DNA from: Rhodocyclaceae bacterium UBA1310
Lineage (GTDB): Bacteria > Pseudomonadota > Gammaproteobacteria > Burkholderiales > Rhodocyclaceae
DNA: 35,698 nt
NCBI GenBank assembly: GCA_002307175.1
Contig: DBTS01000041.1
Location: forward strand, 1 to 35,698
Direction of reading: 5' to 3'
Shown here: piece by piece, positions 23,657-32,394 of the stretch
How positions within the stretch are numbered: position 1 is the first letter of the stretch
Layout: each line of letters opens with the position of its first letter
Program-made: the position numbers and the translations under genes
The notes under the pieces: model-generated
What the model was told of the DNA's origin: nothing
The model's database searches: none
Seen by the model: the letters and a program-made list of their open reading frames with translations, nothing else

Positions 23657-24529
23657 ATGGCCAATACCCTCAACACCCCCCGTCTGCCCGATCATCCACG
23701 GGGCATTCTGATTGATCTGGCTGGCGTGCTGCACACTGGCGATGCGCCCCTGGCAGGCGCCCAGGCGGCATTGATGCGCCTGCGTGAAGCCGGCATCCCC
23801 CTGCGTTTCCTGACCAATACCACGCGTACTCCCCGCGCCACTATCGTGCATAAGCTGCACAAAATGGGGCTTGGCGTTGGCGAGGATGAAGTGATCACGG
23901 CGGTGCATGCCACCCGAAAGTACGTGCAAATGCATGGCCTGCACCCTTATTGGCTGGTGCACCCCTCGATTGAATCCGAATTGCCAGCCCCCACCGGAAT
24001 GCAGCCCGATGCAGTGGTGGTGGGCGATGCCGGACCGTATTTCAGTTCTGGATCCATGAACGCAGCGTTTCGCCATCTCGTGCGCGGTGTGCCGCTCATC
24101 GCAATGGCCCGTAACCGCTATTTCGAGGAGCCGGATGGGTTGAGCATCGACATGGGCGCCTACGTGGTAGCGCTGGAATATGCTGCCGGCGTTCAGGCCA
24201 CGATCATCGGCAAGCCTTCCCCGGCTTTCTTTGATGCAGCGCTGGCCGACCTGGGTATCGATGCTGCCGATGCCATCATGGTGGGAGACGATCTGCGCGA
24301 TGATATTCTCGGTGCACAGGCGTCCGGGATTGCCGGCGTGCTGGTGCGTACAGGAAAATATCGTAGCGGGGATGAGGCGACTGAAGAGGGTTCCCCCTCG
24401 CTGATTGCCGATGATTTTGCGTCCGCTGTGGAGGCTATTCTTGCGCATCTGGAGTTTCCCATGGCTGGTGTCATGCAGAGTGCATCGGGAAATGCTGTGA
24501 ATGCCTCTACCGTTTTGGCGAGGGTGTAG
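23657..24529 (+). CDS. HAD-IIA family hydrolase (LHPP-like phosphatase)
   Basis: A 290-residue haloacid-dehalogenase-type phosphatase of subclass IIA, closest in pattern to the LHPP (phospholysine/phosphohistidine) family. Motif I is ILIDLAGVLHTGD with D20 as nucleophile. The usual second Asp is replaced by Ala22, where LHPP proteins carry Ser. Motif II is FLTNTTR (about 51-57), motif III is IIGKPSPAFF (Lys) and motif IV is MVGDDLRDDILGA. The cap segment lies between motifs II and III. AAAGGAG precedes the ATG at 23657. No operon partner is evident. The real substrate is uncertain. Confidence 0.9.
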   Translation: MANTLNTPRLPDHPRGILIDLAGVLHTGDAPLAGAQAALMRLREAGIPLRFLTNTTRTPRATIVHKLHKMGLGVGEDEVITAVHATRKYVQMHGLHPYWLVHPSIESELPAPTGMQPDAVVVGDAGPYFSSGSMNAAFRHLVRGVPLIAMARNRYFEEPDGLSIDMGAYVVALEYAAGVQATIIGKPSPAFFDAALADLGIDAADAIMVGDDLRDDILGAQASGIAGVLVRTGKYRSGDEATEEGSPSLIADDFASAVEAILAHLEFPMAGVMQSASGNAVNASTVLARV

Positions 24530-24931
24530 TGCCGCGTTGTTGGCAAACCCGTATTTCGAGCCTGCCAGCCAGTTTTTACCTCATCCAAATTTAACAATCC
24601 TGAATGTAATATGTGCTTGTCTGGAAAGGTAGGTGCCGTCAGTTTTGCCCGGTAAACGTTGGGAATTGGCCCAGTTTTGGTGCGTTCGTCCAGGCAGGCC
24701 AGCCTTAGATTGGCGCAACCGGAAATTTGCAGGTTGCCGGGTTATACTTTGTGCCTTTGCCGGTCAGTAGCAGGCAGGTGTTTCCTGCGTTGCCGGGGTG
24801 CTTCATTCAGAGCGCATCTTCGCCCGGATACCTGGCGTAGCGCGTGGATACCACCCCGCGGAGTCACTGTTTTGCAGGGGCCATATCAGGCAGAAGTTTC
24901 CCTTTTCAATCTTTGAATCGTATTCCCAGTC
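24530..24931. other. Intergenic region without a gene (402 bp)
   Basis: No coding frame with a credible start, ribosome-binding site or homology. A TATACT box occurs at about 24744, but no matching -35 box was found at 17 bp. It presumably holds the promoter of the AI-2E-type permease. No strong hairpin or repeat was noticed. Confidence 0.3.
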
Positions 24932-26887
24932 ATGGCCAAAGGCACTTCGCATAGCTCTACCATCCTCGATAATATTGCCCGCCTGCTTGGCATGGCGCTA
25001 GTGATCGGGATGCTTTACTACGGGCGCGAGGTGCTTGTCCCGATCACGCTGGCGGTGTTTCTGAGCTTTGCCGTGGCGCCCTGTGTGTGGGCGATCCAGC
25101 GTACCGGGCTGGGCCGGGCTCCGGCAGTGGCAATTGTGGTCGGCCTGTTTTGCCTGCTTCTCTGCGGAGCCACGCTGTTGCTGGGAAGCCAGCTCGTACG
25201 CATGGCCAGCTCCATGCCACAGTATGAAACGACCATCCGTAGCAAGCTCCAGGCGCTCGATGAGCTTACTCTGGGGCGGATGAATGTCTTTATCGATCAC
25301 GCTGACAAGATGGTGCGCAAGCTCTCCACGTCGACACAGGAATCACTGCCGAAACCGACGCCACGGCCCTCCACGCGCTCATCTTCAAGGCAGCGCGCGG
25401 TTGCCCCCGATGTGGGGGGGGATAATCTCGAAGCCTATGGCGAAAGCACCAATCAGGCGCTGCTTGTGCGCGTGGTGCAGCCGCCCCCCTCACCACAGCA
25501 GATCATTTTCGCTGTGCTGGATGCCATCAGCGGGCCACTTGCAACGGCCGGAATCGTGCTGGTGGTGCTGATCTTCCTGCTGCTTGATTATGAATCGCTG
25601 CGCGACCGCACTATCCGTCTTCTGGGTGGGGACAATCTGCGTGGCACCACCACTGCAGTCAATGATGCCGGCGCGCGTTTGGCGCGCTATTTCATTTCGC
25701 AGCTCACCGTCAATACCGCGACTGGTGTGTTCATGGCGATCCTGCTCTTTTTTTGCGGTCTGCCGGGCGCCCTGTTCTGGGGGGGCATCACCACCGCTTC
25801 GCGCTTCATCCCCTACGTAGGTGCATGGTTGGCGATGATTGGCGCCACGCTGTTTGCTGCAGCGATTTCACCAGACTGGTTGCTGTGCGTGGAAACGGCA
25901 GCCCTGTATATCACTGTCGAACTCATTGTTTCGCAGCTGATCGAGCCAAAACTCTACGGCCATACCACCGGGCTTTCAGCTCTTTCCGTGGTGATTGCCA
26001 CGATTTTCTGGAGCTCTCTGTGGGGTGGCGTGGGGCTGTTTCTCGCCACTCCATTGACCTTGTGTCTGGTGGTGATCGGGCATTACGTGCCGTCCCTGCA
26101 TTTTCTCGAACTCTTGCTGGGTGATATCAGCGGCCTCACCGTAGTACAGAATTTCTACCAGCGCGCGCTTTCCGGCGATTCTTCCGAACTGATTCGCGGG
26201 TTGCGCAAATTTCTCAAGCAAAATACCCTGAGCCAGTATTGCGACCAGGTGCTGCATCCGTCGATGGCGCTGGCCAACCGGGAGTTTTCTTCCTCCGATA
26301 TTACTGCTGTCGAGCTTGCCAACATGCGGCGCGCCATCCATGCGCTCATTGACGTGCTGGAAGCCCAGCGTGTGCTGCGGCGGCGCAGAAACAAGCCTTC
26401 TGTGCTGAAAACGCTGCAGCAGGGGCCACGTGCGCATTCCAAGATGATGAAATCGTTCTTCCGGGCTGTAGGTTGCCCGGTGGAAGAGGCTGTCAGCATT
26501 CCCGTAAGCAGCATGCCCGGGGCTTTCGGCGAGATCTCTGGCGCGGTGCTTGCAGCAGTCTTGCGTTCCGAGAGCATGCATGGCTACAAGCTTGCGCCCA
26601 ACATGCTTGAAGCGGAGACCGCCCACCATCAGCCGGCTGCCCTGGTGGCCTGTGTGGCGGCATCGGTGCCAGACACCAACCCCGACTACCTGGCCCGCCA
26701 TATTGCTGTCCTGCGCGAGCGTACTGGCGCAAAGCAGGTTTTCGTACTCCTGTTACTTGCCTCTCCGATGGACGTGGAGATGTTCCATGCCCAGTTGCTG
26801 GGTGCCGAAGGGGTGGCAACCTCGTACCAGGAACTGGCCGAGATGTGCCGGGCCATCGTTTCGCCGACCGTTTCGGCCTTGGCCTGA
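24932..26887 (+). CDS. AI-2E/PerM family permease with long C-terminal soluble tail
   Basis: A 651-residue inner-membrane protein. The first 390 residues match the AI-2E exporter/PerM family: hydrophobic helices at about 18-35, 37-53, 64-88, 190-220 and a cluster from 255 to 385. Signature stretches are RFIPYVGAW (about 291-299) and EPKLYGHTTGLSAL. A Pro/Ser/Arg-rich linker interrupts it at about 138-160. The remaining 260 residues (about 390-651) look soluble. They include an Arg-rich patch (RVLRRRRNK) and, near the end, an alternating strand/helix pattern (ALVACVAASVP, QVFVLLLLASP). Family members export autoinducer-2 or ions, but this substrate is unknown. Confidence 0.88.
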   Translation: MAKGTSHSSTILDNIARLLGMALVIGMLYYGREVLVPITLAVFLSFAVAPCVWAIQRTGLGRAPAVAIVVGLFCLLLCGATLLLGSQLVRMASSMPQYETTIRSKLQALDELTLGRMNVFIDHADKMVRKLSTSTQESLPKPTPRPSTRSSSRQRAVAPDVGGDNLEAYGESTNQALLVRVVQPPPSPQQIIFAVLDAISGPLATAGIVLVVLIFLLLDYESLRDRTIRLLGGDNLRGTTTAVNDAGARLARYFISQLTVNTATGVFMAILLFFCGLPGALFWGGITTASRFIPYVGAWLAMIGATLFAAAISPDWLLCVETAALYITVELIVSQLIEPKLYGHTTGLSALSVVIATIFWSSLWGGVGLFLATPLTLCLVVIGHYVPSLHFLELLLGDISGLTVVQNFYQRALSGDSSELIRGLRKFLKQNTLSQYCDQVLHPSMALANREFSSSDITAVELANMRRAIHALIDVLEAQRVLRRRRNKPSVLKTLQQGPRAHSKMMKSFFRAVGCPVEEAVSIPVSSMPGAFGEISGAVLAAVLRSESMHGYKLAPNMLEAETAHHQPAALVACVAASVPDTNPDYLARHIAVLRERTGAKQVFVLLLLASPMDVEMFHAQLLGAEGVATSYQELAEMCRAIVSPTVSALA

Positions 26888-27035
26888 AGCAGAGCAGAGG
26901 CAACTGTCAGGCTGTAGCTGCCGGGCGGAATGGCTGTGTCCTGCGTGCTGGTCGTCCCAGACTTTTACGAGACCCCATCAGTCTGATGTTCCTGGTTCAG
27001 ACGCCTTCCCCCAGTTTGCCATTCCCCGGGCCCTC

Positions 27036-27066
27036 AAAAAAACCCCCGCCGTAGACTTCGGCGGGG
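27036..27066 (-). terminator. Intrinsic terminator of the rhamnogalacturonan lyase gene
   Basis: On the minus strand CCCCGCCG (27059-27066 complement) pairs perfectly with CGGCGGGG (27044-27051 complement) around a 7-base loop, followed by a run of seven T (27042-27036). It lies 108 bp after the lyase stop. Confidence 0.88.
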
Positions 27067-27173
27067 AGCGTCTTGAGTACCGGATGGATAGCTCAAGCCA
27101 AGGGTGGAGGACATCTGTTCCAGAATGCACGCGGTGCGCCGTGTCGGGCGGCATCACGCGGATTCAGGTGGAT

Positions 27174-28895
27174 TCAACGGGCTTCCAGATTGATGGCGTC
27201 GTACATGAAGGAGCCGCCATAATTGCGCAGGGTGATCACGTTATCGCCCTTCTTGAGAAGCCCGGCCGGGATGTCGAGACTGGCATTGCGATACTGTCCG
27301 TTTTTCATGCCGCCGCGATAGATGGTCTTGTCATTCGGCCAGGCCAGTTCGCCAATCGTCTCGCCGTTGACCAATACACTCATCTTCGGCTGGGTTGGCT
27401 TCTGCATGTTGGAAGCGCTGGTTGCGGCGAACGCCAGATTCAAGCGGCGGGCGGCTTCCGGATGCGCTTCCGTGTAGGTGATGGTCCAGTCGCCGGGCTT
27501 GGTCTGGGCATAGCACCAGTCTGCCTCGGTCTGGGTGCCGATATGGAAATCAAGCGTTGCCGGCATCTTGCCTGGCCAATCAGAATTACGCGGCTGATCC
27601 GAGAATTTGAAGCCTGTCGAGGTACGATCCGCAAAACCCAGATGCCACAGATAATTGCCGGCGGGCGGCAGCGTGACACTCGCGAGCTTTTGCGTGGAAG
27701 CCTCGATCTTCACTTCCTGCTGATACAGCGTACCCTGATCGTAGCCATTGGCTGAGTACACCGTCAGCCAATAATTTCCCGGGCGCACTGCGTCAAAGTG
27801 GTAGCTGCCGTTTGCTTCGCTCTGCGTGGCATAGGCGTAGCCCAGGGTTTGCTGCTCGGGGTCACCCTCCTGCTGTGTCAGTGTGACATTGAAAGTCTCT
27901 TTGCCACGCCCGCCAATGCTGCCTGCCACGTTGGCGCGCTTGAGCGGGTAAGCGGCTTCATCATTCACCCAGGTCAGAGGCCAGAGCTTCTGCTGGGTCT
28001 TGGCCTGTGCAGCCGCATCCCGGATAAGGGTTTCGTCATTCCCCTTGTTGAGGTAGACGAACCATGGCCCGTACACCTTGCTCCAGCCGGAAGGCGCGAT
28101 CATGTCACCAGTGCCCATGTGCGCACCCGTCATGTAGTTCAGAATGATGGCATCCTGATGCACCATCAGATCCTGCTTGAGAGGGCCGCCAGAATAGTAA
28201 TCGTGGTTGATGGGGATGAACCATACCCCATAGCCGTTGCCATACGAACCCCAGAAATCATTGTGGCGCAGATAGTCGACGAGATTGTATTTGGTGTAGG
28301 CAAAACCGTCTGGCAGGCGCCAGGTTTCATCCTGCACGAAAGGCATTTTTTCGAGCTCACCGTACAGCGGCGGTTTGCTGGCGCCTTGTGCCGTGTAAAG
28401 GTGATCCATCCGTTGGGCATTAAACCGATAGATCGTGCGCAGCTCGCTGACAAGCAGTGGTGACGGGTTGGCATTGTGCGCCACAACATACGAGTACAGG
28501 CCCGGCGCATCACTGACCATTACAAGATGGTATTCCAGATCCAGCTTGCCCTGGCGCTGCACCCAGCGAATGTGTGCACGTGCCGGAGTCTGCTCAAGAA
28601 CCTCAAGTGTTTCGGGTTTGAATTCAGTCACGCCGCCGGCGTGGTAGTCCAGATAGAAACTGCGGAAGCGGCTTGGGTCACGCCCGGTACCGGAGAGTGC
28701 GTCGACGAGGTTGGTGGCATCGCTGCCCACCACTTTTGCGCTGGCATCCTCGGCGAAGCTGAAGTGTGCCAGTCCGTTGTCGAGTGTGATTGCCTTGCCG
28801 TCTACCTTGAGTGTGACGTCCTTGGCCTGAACCCAGGCTGACAGGGAACACAGCGTCAGCGCAATGGCGGCTGTGCGATAGAGCTTTTTGTTCAT
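27174..28895 (-). CDS. Rhamnogalacturonan lyase, polysaccharide lyase family 4
   Basis: A 573-residue exported lyase with a signal peptide (MNKKLYRTAAIALTLCSL, cleavage expected after AWVQA). It cleaves the rhamnogalacturonan-I backbone of pectin by beta-elimination. The three-domain PL4 layout is visible. A beta-sandwich catalytic domain spans about 25-340 (ITLDNGLAHFSF, FRSFYLDYHAGG, WGSYGNGYGVWFIPINHDYYSGGP split over the active-site region). A fibronectin-III-like domain follows at about 345-425 (GSYHFDAVRPGNYWLTVYS). A C-terminal jelly-roll, carbohydrate-binding-like domain spans about 430-573 (LWHLGFADRTSTGFKFSD). AAGGACA precedes the ATG at 28895. It lies beside a RhaS-like regulator and a porin. 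Confidence 0.9.
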   Translation of the reverse strand: MNKKLYRTAAIALTLCSLSAWVQAKDVTLKVDGKAITLDNGLAHFSFAEDASAKVVGSDATNLVDALSGTGRDPSRFRSFYLDYHAGGVTEFKPETLEVLEQTPARAHIRWVQRQGKLDLEYHLVMVSDAPGLYSYVVAHNANPSPLLVSELRTIYRFNAQRMDHLYTAQGASKPPLYGELEKMPFVQDETWRLPDGFAYTKYNLVDYLRHNDFWGSYGNGYGVWFIPINHDYYSGGPLKQDLMVHQDAIILNYMTGAHMGTGDMIAPSGWSKVYGPWFVYLNKGNDETLIRDAAAQAKTQQKLWPLTWVNDEAAYPLKRANVAGSIGGRGKETFNVTLTQQEGDPEQQTLGYAYATQSEANGSYHFDAVRPGNYWLTVYSANGYDQGTLYQQEVKIEASTQKLASVTLPPAGNYLWHLGFADRTSTGFKFSDQPRNSDWPGKMPATLDFHIGTQTEADWCYAQTKPGDWTITYTEAHPEAARRLNLAFAATSASNMQKPTQPKMSVLVNGETIGELAWPNDKTIYRGGMKNGQYRNASLDIPAGLLKKGDNVITLRNYGGSFMYDAINLEAR

Positions 28896-29060
28896 GTTGT
28901 GACTGTCCTTGAGTGTGGAAGGCTTCCGGGGTACCAGTCGTCGTCCGGTGGCAGCCAATCTAGCGCAGGGCAAGAACGGGCACCTTCAATATTCTGCCAA
29001 AGGCGCTGCTGCCTGGCACGAAATCAAGGAATCGTAAAAACAGAGTCGTGATGTGCTGCC

Positions 29061-29097
29061 CCGGAAGACCACCGCTGTTTTTCTGGTGGTGTTCCGG
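29061..29097. repeat. Inverted repeat between the RhaS-like regulator and lyase genes
   Basis: CCGGAAGACCACC (29061-29073) pairs with GGTGGTGTTCCGG (29085-29097), one mismatch in 13, with an 11-base loop containing five T. It lies 43 bp past the regulator stop and 166 bp before the lyase ATG. No terminal T-run follows on the minus strand, so its role as a terminator is uncertain. Confidence 0.55.
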
Positions 29098-29139
29098 CGA
29101 GGGCGGTGGTGAAGTTCCGGCTGTTGCTGGTGGCCCGGA

Positions 29140-29967
29140 TCAGCTCGGCTTGACAGCGTGTTTTGCGCGGTACTTGCTCGGAGAGAGCGAGTATTCCTGG
29201 CGGAATACGGTGGAGAAATAGTTGCTATCCTCAAAGCCGCAGGCAAAGGCAATATCGGTGATGCTCTGGCGCGTATGCACGAGGCAGTCCACGGCATGCG
29301 TCAGGCGCAGCTGGCTGAGATAACGCACAGGCGTGAGCCCCGTTTGATCCACGATCTTGCGGTGCATGGTGCGTGCCGACAAATCGAACTTGCCGGCCAG
29401 TGCGTCCCAGTCGATCTGCTCGGTGAAGTTGCCGCGCAGGTAAGTGACAAGTTCGCGCGCGCGCATATCTAGTGAATGCCCGGCGCTACAGGTGTAGCGG
29501 GCCTGACAGAGCAGGGCCACGAGCTGCAGGAATACCCCTTCCATGAAGCAGCTGCGGGCCAGCCCCAGAGAGAAGGTGCCGGGCTCTGCACTCAGTGAGG
29601 CAAGCAGGTGTTCCACCTGGCGCCTTGTGGCGTTGCCGATTTCCCAGGGCGTATCGTTTTCGTGGGGGCCAGCTGCGCAGAGTAGTGGCTGATAGCGTTC
29701 GGGCATCTTGAAGAGCACGTTGGTCAGGCCAAGGCCGTTGACCTCTTCGAAGGCATGGCGGTCGTCCGGCATCAGATAGAACACCGAGCCTGCGCAGACG
29801 CGCCGTGCGCGGTCATTCACCACGTTGTAGCCACCTCCCTGGGTAACGATGACTATTTCGCCGAAATCATGGGAGTGTTCTTCCATGTCTTCTTGCGGAT
29901 TCTGACGAATCACGGCTACCTGATCGGCCGGGGAGTGAAAGTAGTCTTTTGCTTGCAGGGTCAGCAT
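29140..29967 (-). CDS. AraC-family regulator, RhaS/RhaR-like
   Basis: A 275-residue regulator, close to the 278 residues of E. coli RhaS. The N-terminal cupin sensor (about 1-100) contains EEHSHDFGEIVIVTQGGG, VFYLMPDDRHAFEEVNGLGL and TNVLF, each with a direct counterpart in RhaS/RhaR. The C-terminal pair of helix-turn-helix units spans about 180-272 (ALAGKFDLSARTMHRKIVDQ, then ITDIAFACGFEDSNYFSTVF). The ATG at 29967 is chosen because homology starts there (MLTLQAKDYFHS); the upstream frame starts only with TTG. It is divergent from the porin and followed by the PL4 lyase on the same strand. It probably responds to rhamnose or a rhamnogalacturonan product. Confidence 0.9.
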   Translation of the reverse strand: MLTLQAKDYFHSPADQVAVIRQNPQEDMEEHSHDFGEIVIVTQGGGYNVVNDRARRVCAGSVFYLMPDDRHAFEEVNGLGLTNVLFKMPERYQPLLCAAGPHENDTPWEIGNATRRQVEHLLASLSAEPGTFSLGLARSCFMEGVFLQLVALLCQARYTCSAGHSLDMRARELVTYLRGNFTEQIDWDALAGKFDLSARTMHRKIVDQTGLTPVRYLSQLRLTHAVDCLVHTRQSITDIAFACGFEDSNYFSTVFRQEYSLSPSKYRAKHAVKPS

Positions 29968-30003
29968 GGTGGGCAATCCAGTGTAGCTGTCGGCTGCTCG
30001 CAA

Positions 30004-30431
30004 GCTAAAGATGCCCTGTAGTGACGTCCATCAGGGCTTTCCCTTGTGTTGTTGAGCTGCACTGCTGTGCGTGCAGGCTGGTTCCGTAGTGCCATGTCTG
30101 TCTCCATATTTATTTGCCGGGAGCGCCAGACCCGCCTGCAAGCCAGATCTGGCGTGCGTGAAGCGGCTTTCGTCGGGCGGCAGCCCAGATTTTGTTTGCA
30201 CGAATATTAACAGTACAACCTGCCTGCAATCTTGGCTTTTTTGCCAAGAGAAGTTTTTTTTGGCATTTGCATTAAGGCTTGCGCGAACCTCCTTGCGTAT
30301 TGTTTTGCCGACCCTGTTGGCTGTTTACCGCAAGGGCGGGCCGGCCTCAGGGGGATCACAGCAGAAGTGGAAAGCTGAGTCCGGCTGTGATGCGGGGGAC
30401 GTGCAAAACAAATCAAGAGGAGACTTTGACG
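30004..30431. promoter_or_regulatory. Long divergent region and leader between RhaS-like regulator and porin
   Basis: No gene. It holds a direct repeat GCCAGA at 30125 and 30142, 17 bp apart. The second copy is part of CCAGATCTGG, and together they form the larger dyad CGCCAGA/TCTGGCG (30126-30154). RhaS-type proteins bind paired 17-bp half-sites, so this is a candidate operator. Further on is a hairpin followed by a T-run (30230-30262, listed separately). The porin ATG has AGAGGAGA upstream. Confidence 0.5.
30230..30262 (+). terminator. Possible attenuator hairpin in the porin leader
   Basis: TCTTGGC (30230-30236) pairs perfectly with GCCAAGA (30243-30249) around TTTTTT, followed after four bases by eight T. 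This is the shape of a short intrinsic terminator on the porin strand, 170 bp before the porin ATG. If transcription starts upstream of it, it would attenuate the porin mRNA or end a small leader RNA. The alternative is a protein-binding dyad. Confidence 0.45.
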
Positions 30432-31613
30432 ATGCATACAAGGGAGAAGCTGCTTGTTGCAGCAATTGCGGCAATGCTGGCGAATGGGGTAATGGCAGCC
30501 ACCACGGTGTCTGTCGGTGGGGTGTACGACGTTGGCTACATCTTCAAGCGTACGGCCAATGTTGATAATTCCGACGGTACCAGCAAAGGTGGCGTCACGA
30601 CCGCAACTCTTGGTGACGGTGCCGGGCAGGGCTCACGCATCCTGGTCAATGCCTCCGAGGATCTCGCCCCTGGTTGGCGTGCTGCGTTGCAGCTGGATCT
30701 GCGATTCGGGGTGGTGGAAGAAGGTTCCAGCCCGACTACCACGGGGGGGCTCAATAGCAACGACCGCAAGGCACTGTGGCTGTTCTCACCCTACGGCAAC
30801 CTGCGCTGGGGCGTGCAGAATCTCTCCGTCTGGCAGTTCTGGGATTTTGAAGAGAAGCCTTACATGGTGAACATTCAGGATCTTGAAGTCGTCAAATACG
30901 GCGTTTCGACGAGGCGTGACGAGGGCCTTACCTCCCGTAATACGGAATATGACACGCCGATTCTTACGCTTGGCCCGGTGCAATCCCGCCTGAAGATGAA
31001 CTATGCTTTTGGCGATAACCGCAAGAGCGGTTCCAATGATATTGACAATACGGGGTCGGGCGATCAATGGTCGATTGCTGCCACTGGCGCCTACAATCCG
31101 AGCTGGCGCAGTGGCAACCTGATTAACTGGGGCTTCAGTACCAGTACCCGTGCCGAGACTGTTGAAGGCGTGGCACCAGGTTTGCGTACCGGCATGCACT
31201 GGTCGGAAAACTATATCAACTTTCACCCGACGGATTACCTGAAGGTGGCCTTCTCGTACAACTTGTACAAGGGTTTCGGCGATACCGCCAGCACAACTGA
31301 CAATGGCATCTACAAGGAAAAGAACACCAATCTTGTGGTGGCCTACAACTACGGCAAGCTCTGGCAGATTGGTGTCGGGCGTGCCCACCTCAACGATCTG
31401 GGGACGACGCGCAACAGCGGCAAGAGCTGGATGATCGGGGGGACCTACTTTGTATCGCCTTCTTTCATGTTGTTCTTCGGGTGGGAAAAGGATGACTTTG
31501 CCCGTAACGAAGGCGGCTACAAGAAGTTCCTGGGCACCTATTCCGGGTTTTCCAGCACCTGGACCAAGCAGGACATGGTGTATACACGTATTGGCGTCGT
31601 CAAGACTTTCTGA
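30432..31613 (+). CDS. Outer-membrane porin
   Basis: A 393-residue outer-membrane beta-barrel porin. The signal peptide MHTREKLLVAAIAAMLANGV ends at about VMA|ATT. The first strand TTVSVGGVYDVGYIF, the GSRILVNASEDLAPGWRAALQLDL segment (split strands) and the terminal strand YTRIGVVKTF, ending in Phe, follow the general porin pattern of betaproteobacteria. Alternating hydrophobic/polar strands run throughout. AGAGGAGA lies upstream of the ATG. It is divergent from the RhaS-like regulator, which is next to the pectin lyase, so it probably admits rhamnogalacturonan oligosaccharides. That substrate is inferred from context. A strong terminator follows at 31833. Confidence 0.87.
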   Translation: MHTREKLLVAAIAAMLANGVMAATTVSVGGVYDVGYIFKRTANVDNSDGTSKGGVTTATLGDGAGQGSRILVNASEDLAPGWRAALQLDLRFGVVEEGSSPTTTGGLNSNDRKALWLFSPYGNLRWGVQNLSVWQFWDFEEKPYMVNIQDLEVVKYGVSTRRDEGLTSRNTEYDTPILTLGPVQSRLKMNYAFGDNRKSGSNDIDNTGSGDQWSIAATGAYNPSWRSGNLINWGFSTSTRAETVEGVAPGLRTGMHWSENYINFHPTDYLKVAFSYNLYKGFGDTASTTDNGIYKEKNTNLVVAYNYGKLWQIGVGRAHLNDLGTTRNSGKSWMIGGTYFVSPSFMLFFGWEKDDFARNEGGYKKFLGTYSGFSSTWTKQDMVYTRIGVVKTF

Positions 31614-31832
31614 GAAGCTAACAACATTCCGGCGTAACTGGGCCAAGCCTGAGAGATTGCGGGATCTACAGGCACAATGGAACTTTTGCAGATCGGGAGA
31701 CTCTAGTAGGGAGTTCCTGGTGTTGGCGGGTGTGGCAGAAAGGGTATAAGTACTGCCCTGCAGTCATCCCGGCATTAATATCAGAAATGAATTCTCTAGC
31801 GTGTGCGCTCACACACAGGGGGCAACCCCAGC

Positions 31833-31865
31833 AAATACGCCCTTTGCGGAGGGCGTATTTTTTTT
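31833..31865 (+). terminator. Strong intrinsic terminator downstream of the porin
   Basis: AAATACGCCCT (31833-31843) pairs perfectly with AGGGCGTATTT (31850-31860) around TTGCGG, with eight T in a row through 31865. It lies 219 bp after the porin stop. Confidence 0.92.
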
Positions 31866-32205
31866 CCCGTAATATTTTGATTCATCCGGGCTTAGCGTGG
31901 ATCTAAGGCGAGAGACCCAATTTTTCCTGGGCGTTTTGTACAGGTGCTCCCCCGGTTCGGATGCAGCTTCTTTGTGGATGCCGTACGGGCTATTCAGACA
32001 GGCGTTTCACTGAGCCACCATTCTTCATGTGGCGAAATTCCGCTTACGTTCTATTGCCGCCCAACGAAAGACGTTTGGCATACACGCCCATCGTCCTGCA
32101 AAACGTTTGCCTGGGCAAACGTGGCAGTTTGCCGTGGATACCGTCTAGCCTGTCAATGTCATGAAACTTCCGGATTGGCTTGTGCGACGCAAAAACCACG
32201 CGGAA

Positions 32206-32233
32206 GGTGCAATTCGCTTCGCTCATTGTCACC
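32206..32233. repeat. Palindromic intergenic repeat, copy 1
   Basis: GGTGCAAT and ATTGTCACC ends enclose TCGCTTCGCTC. Read on the other strand the core is CAATGAGCGAAGCGAATTGC, which resembles the core of copy 2 (CAATGCAGCGCAGCGTCATTG) and the AGCGAAGCGA of copy 3 at 33411. It is a short palindromic element of the REP/BIME style. Confidence 0.6.
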
Positions 32234-32307
32234 TACGAAAAACGCGGCGCCAGGGCCTGTCAATAGTGCAAGGGTGGGTTTGGTGCGCAGATACTCCCCA
32301 CCAACCG

Positions 32308-32388
32308 GTTTGCGTAGGGCGCGGCGGAGCCGGAACAATGCAGCGCAGCGTCATTGCGTCAATCAAGCCTCCGCCGGAGGGCGCAAAC
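32308..32388. repeat. Nested 81-bp palindromic repeat, copy 2
   Basis: Outer arms GTTTGCG (32308-32314) and CGCAAAC (32382-32388) are perfect. GGCGGAG and CTCCGCC form a second paired layer. CAATG (32336-32340) and CATTG (32352-32356) form an inner stem around CAGCGCAGCGT. It ends 7 bp before the LysR4 stop codon complement, so the RNA could fold at the 3' end of that gene. Confidence 0.65.
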
Positions 32389-32394
32389 AGATTC

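Larger units (their letters stand above)
31614..32394. other. Gene-free region after the porin (781 bp)
   Basis: It contains a small hairpin GTGTG-cgct-CACAC at 31801-31814, the porin terminator (31833-31865) and, at its right end, two palindromic repeat elements (32206-32233 and 32308-32388). Open frames here lack ribosome-binding sites and homology. The stretch 31866-32190 shows nothing recognisable. Confidence 0.5.

Noticed and set aside
24744..24749. TATACT box upstream of the AI-2E-type permease
   Set aside because: No acceptable -35 hexamer at 16-18 bp; not called as a promoter.
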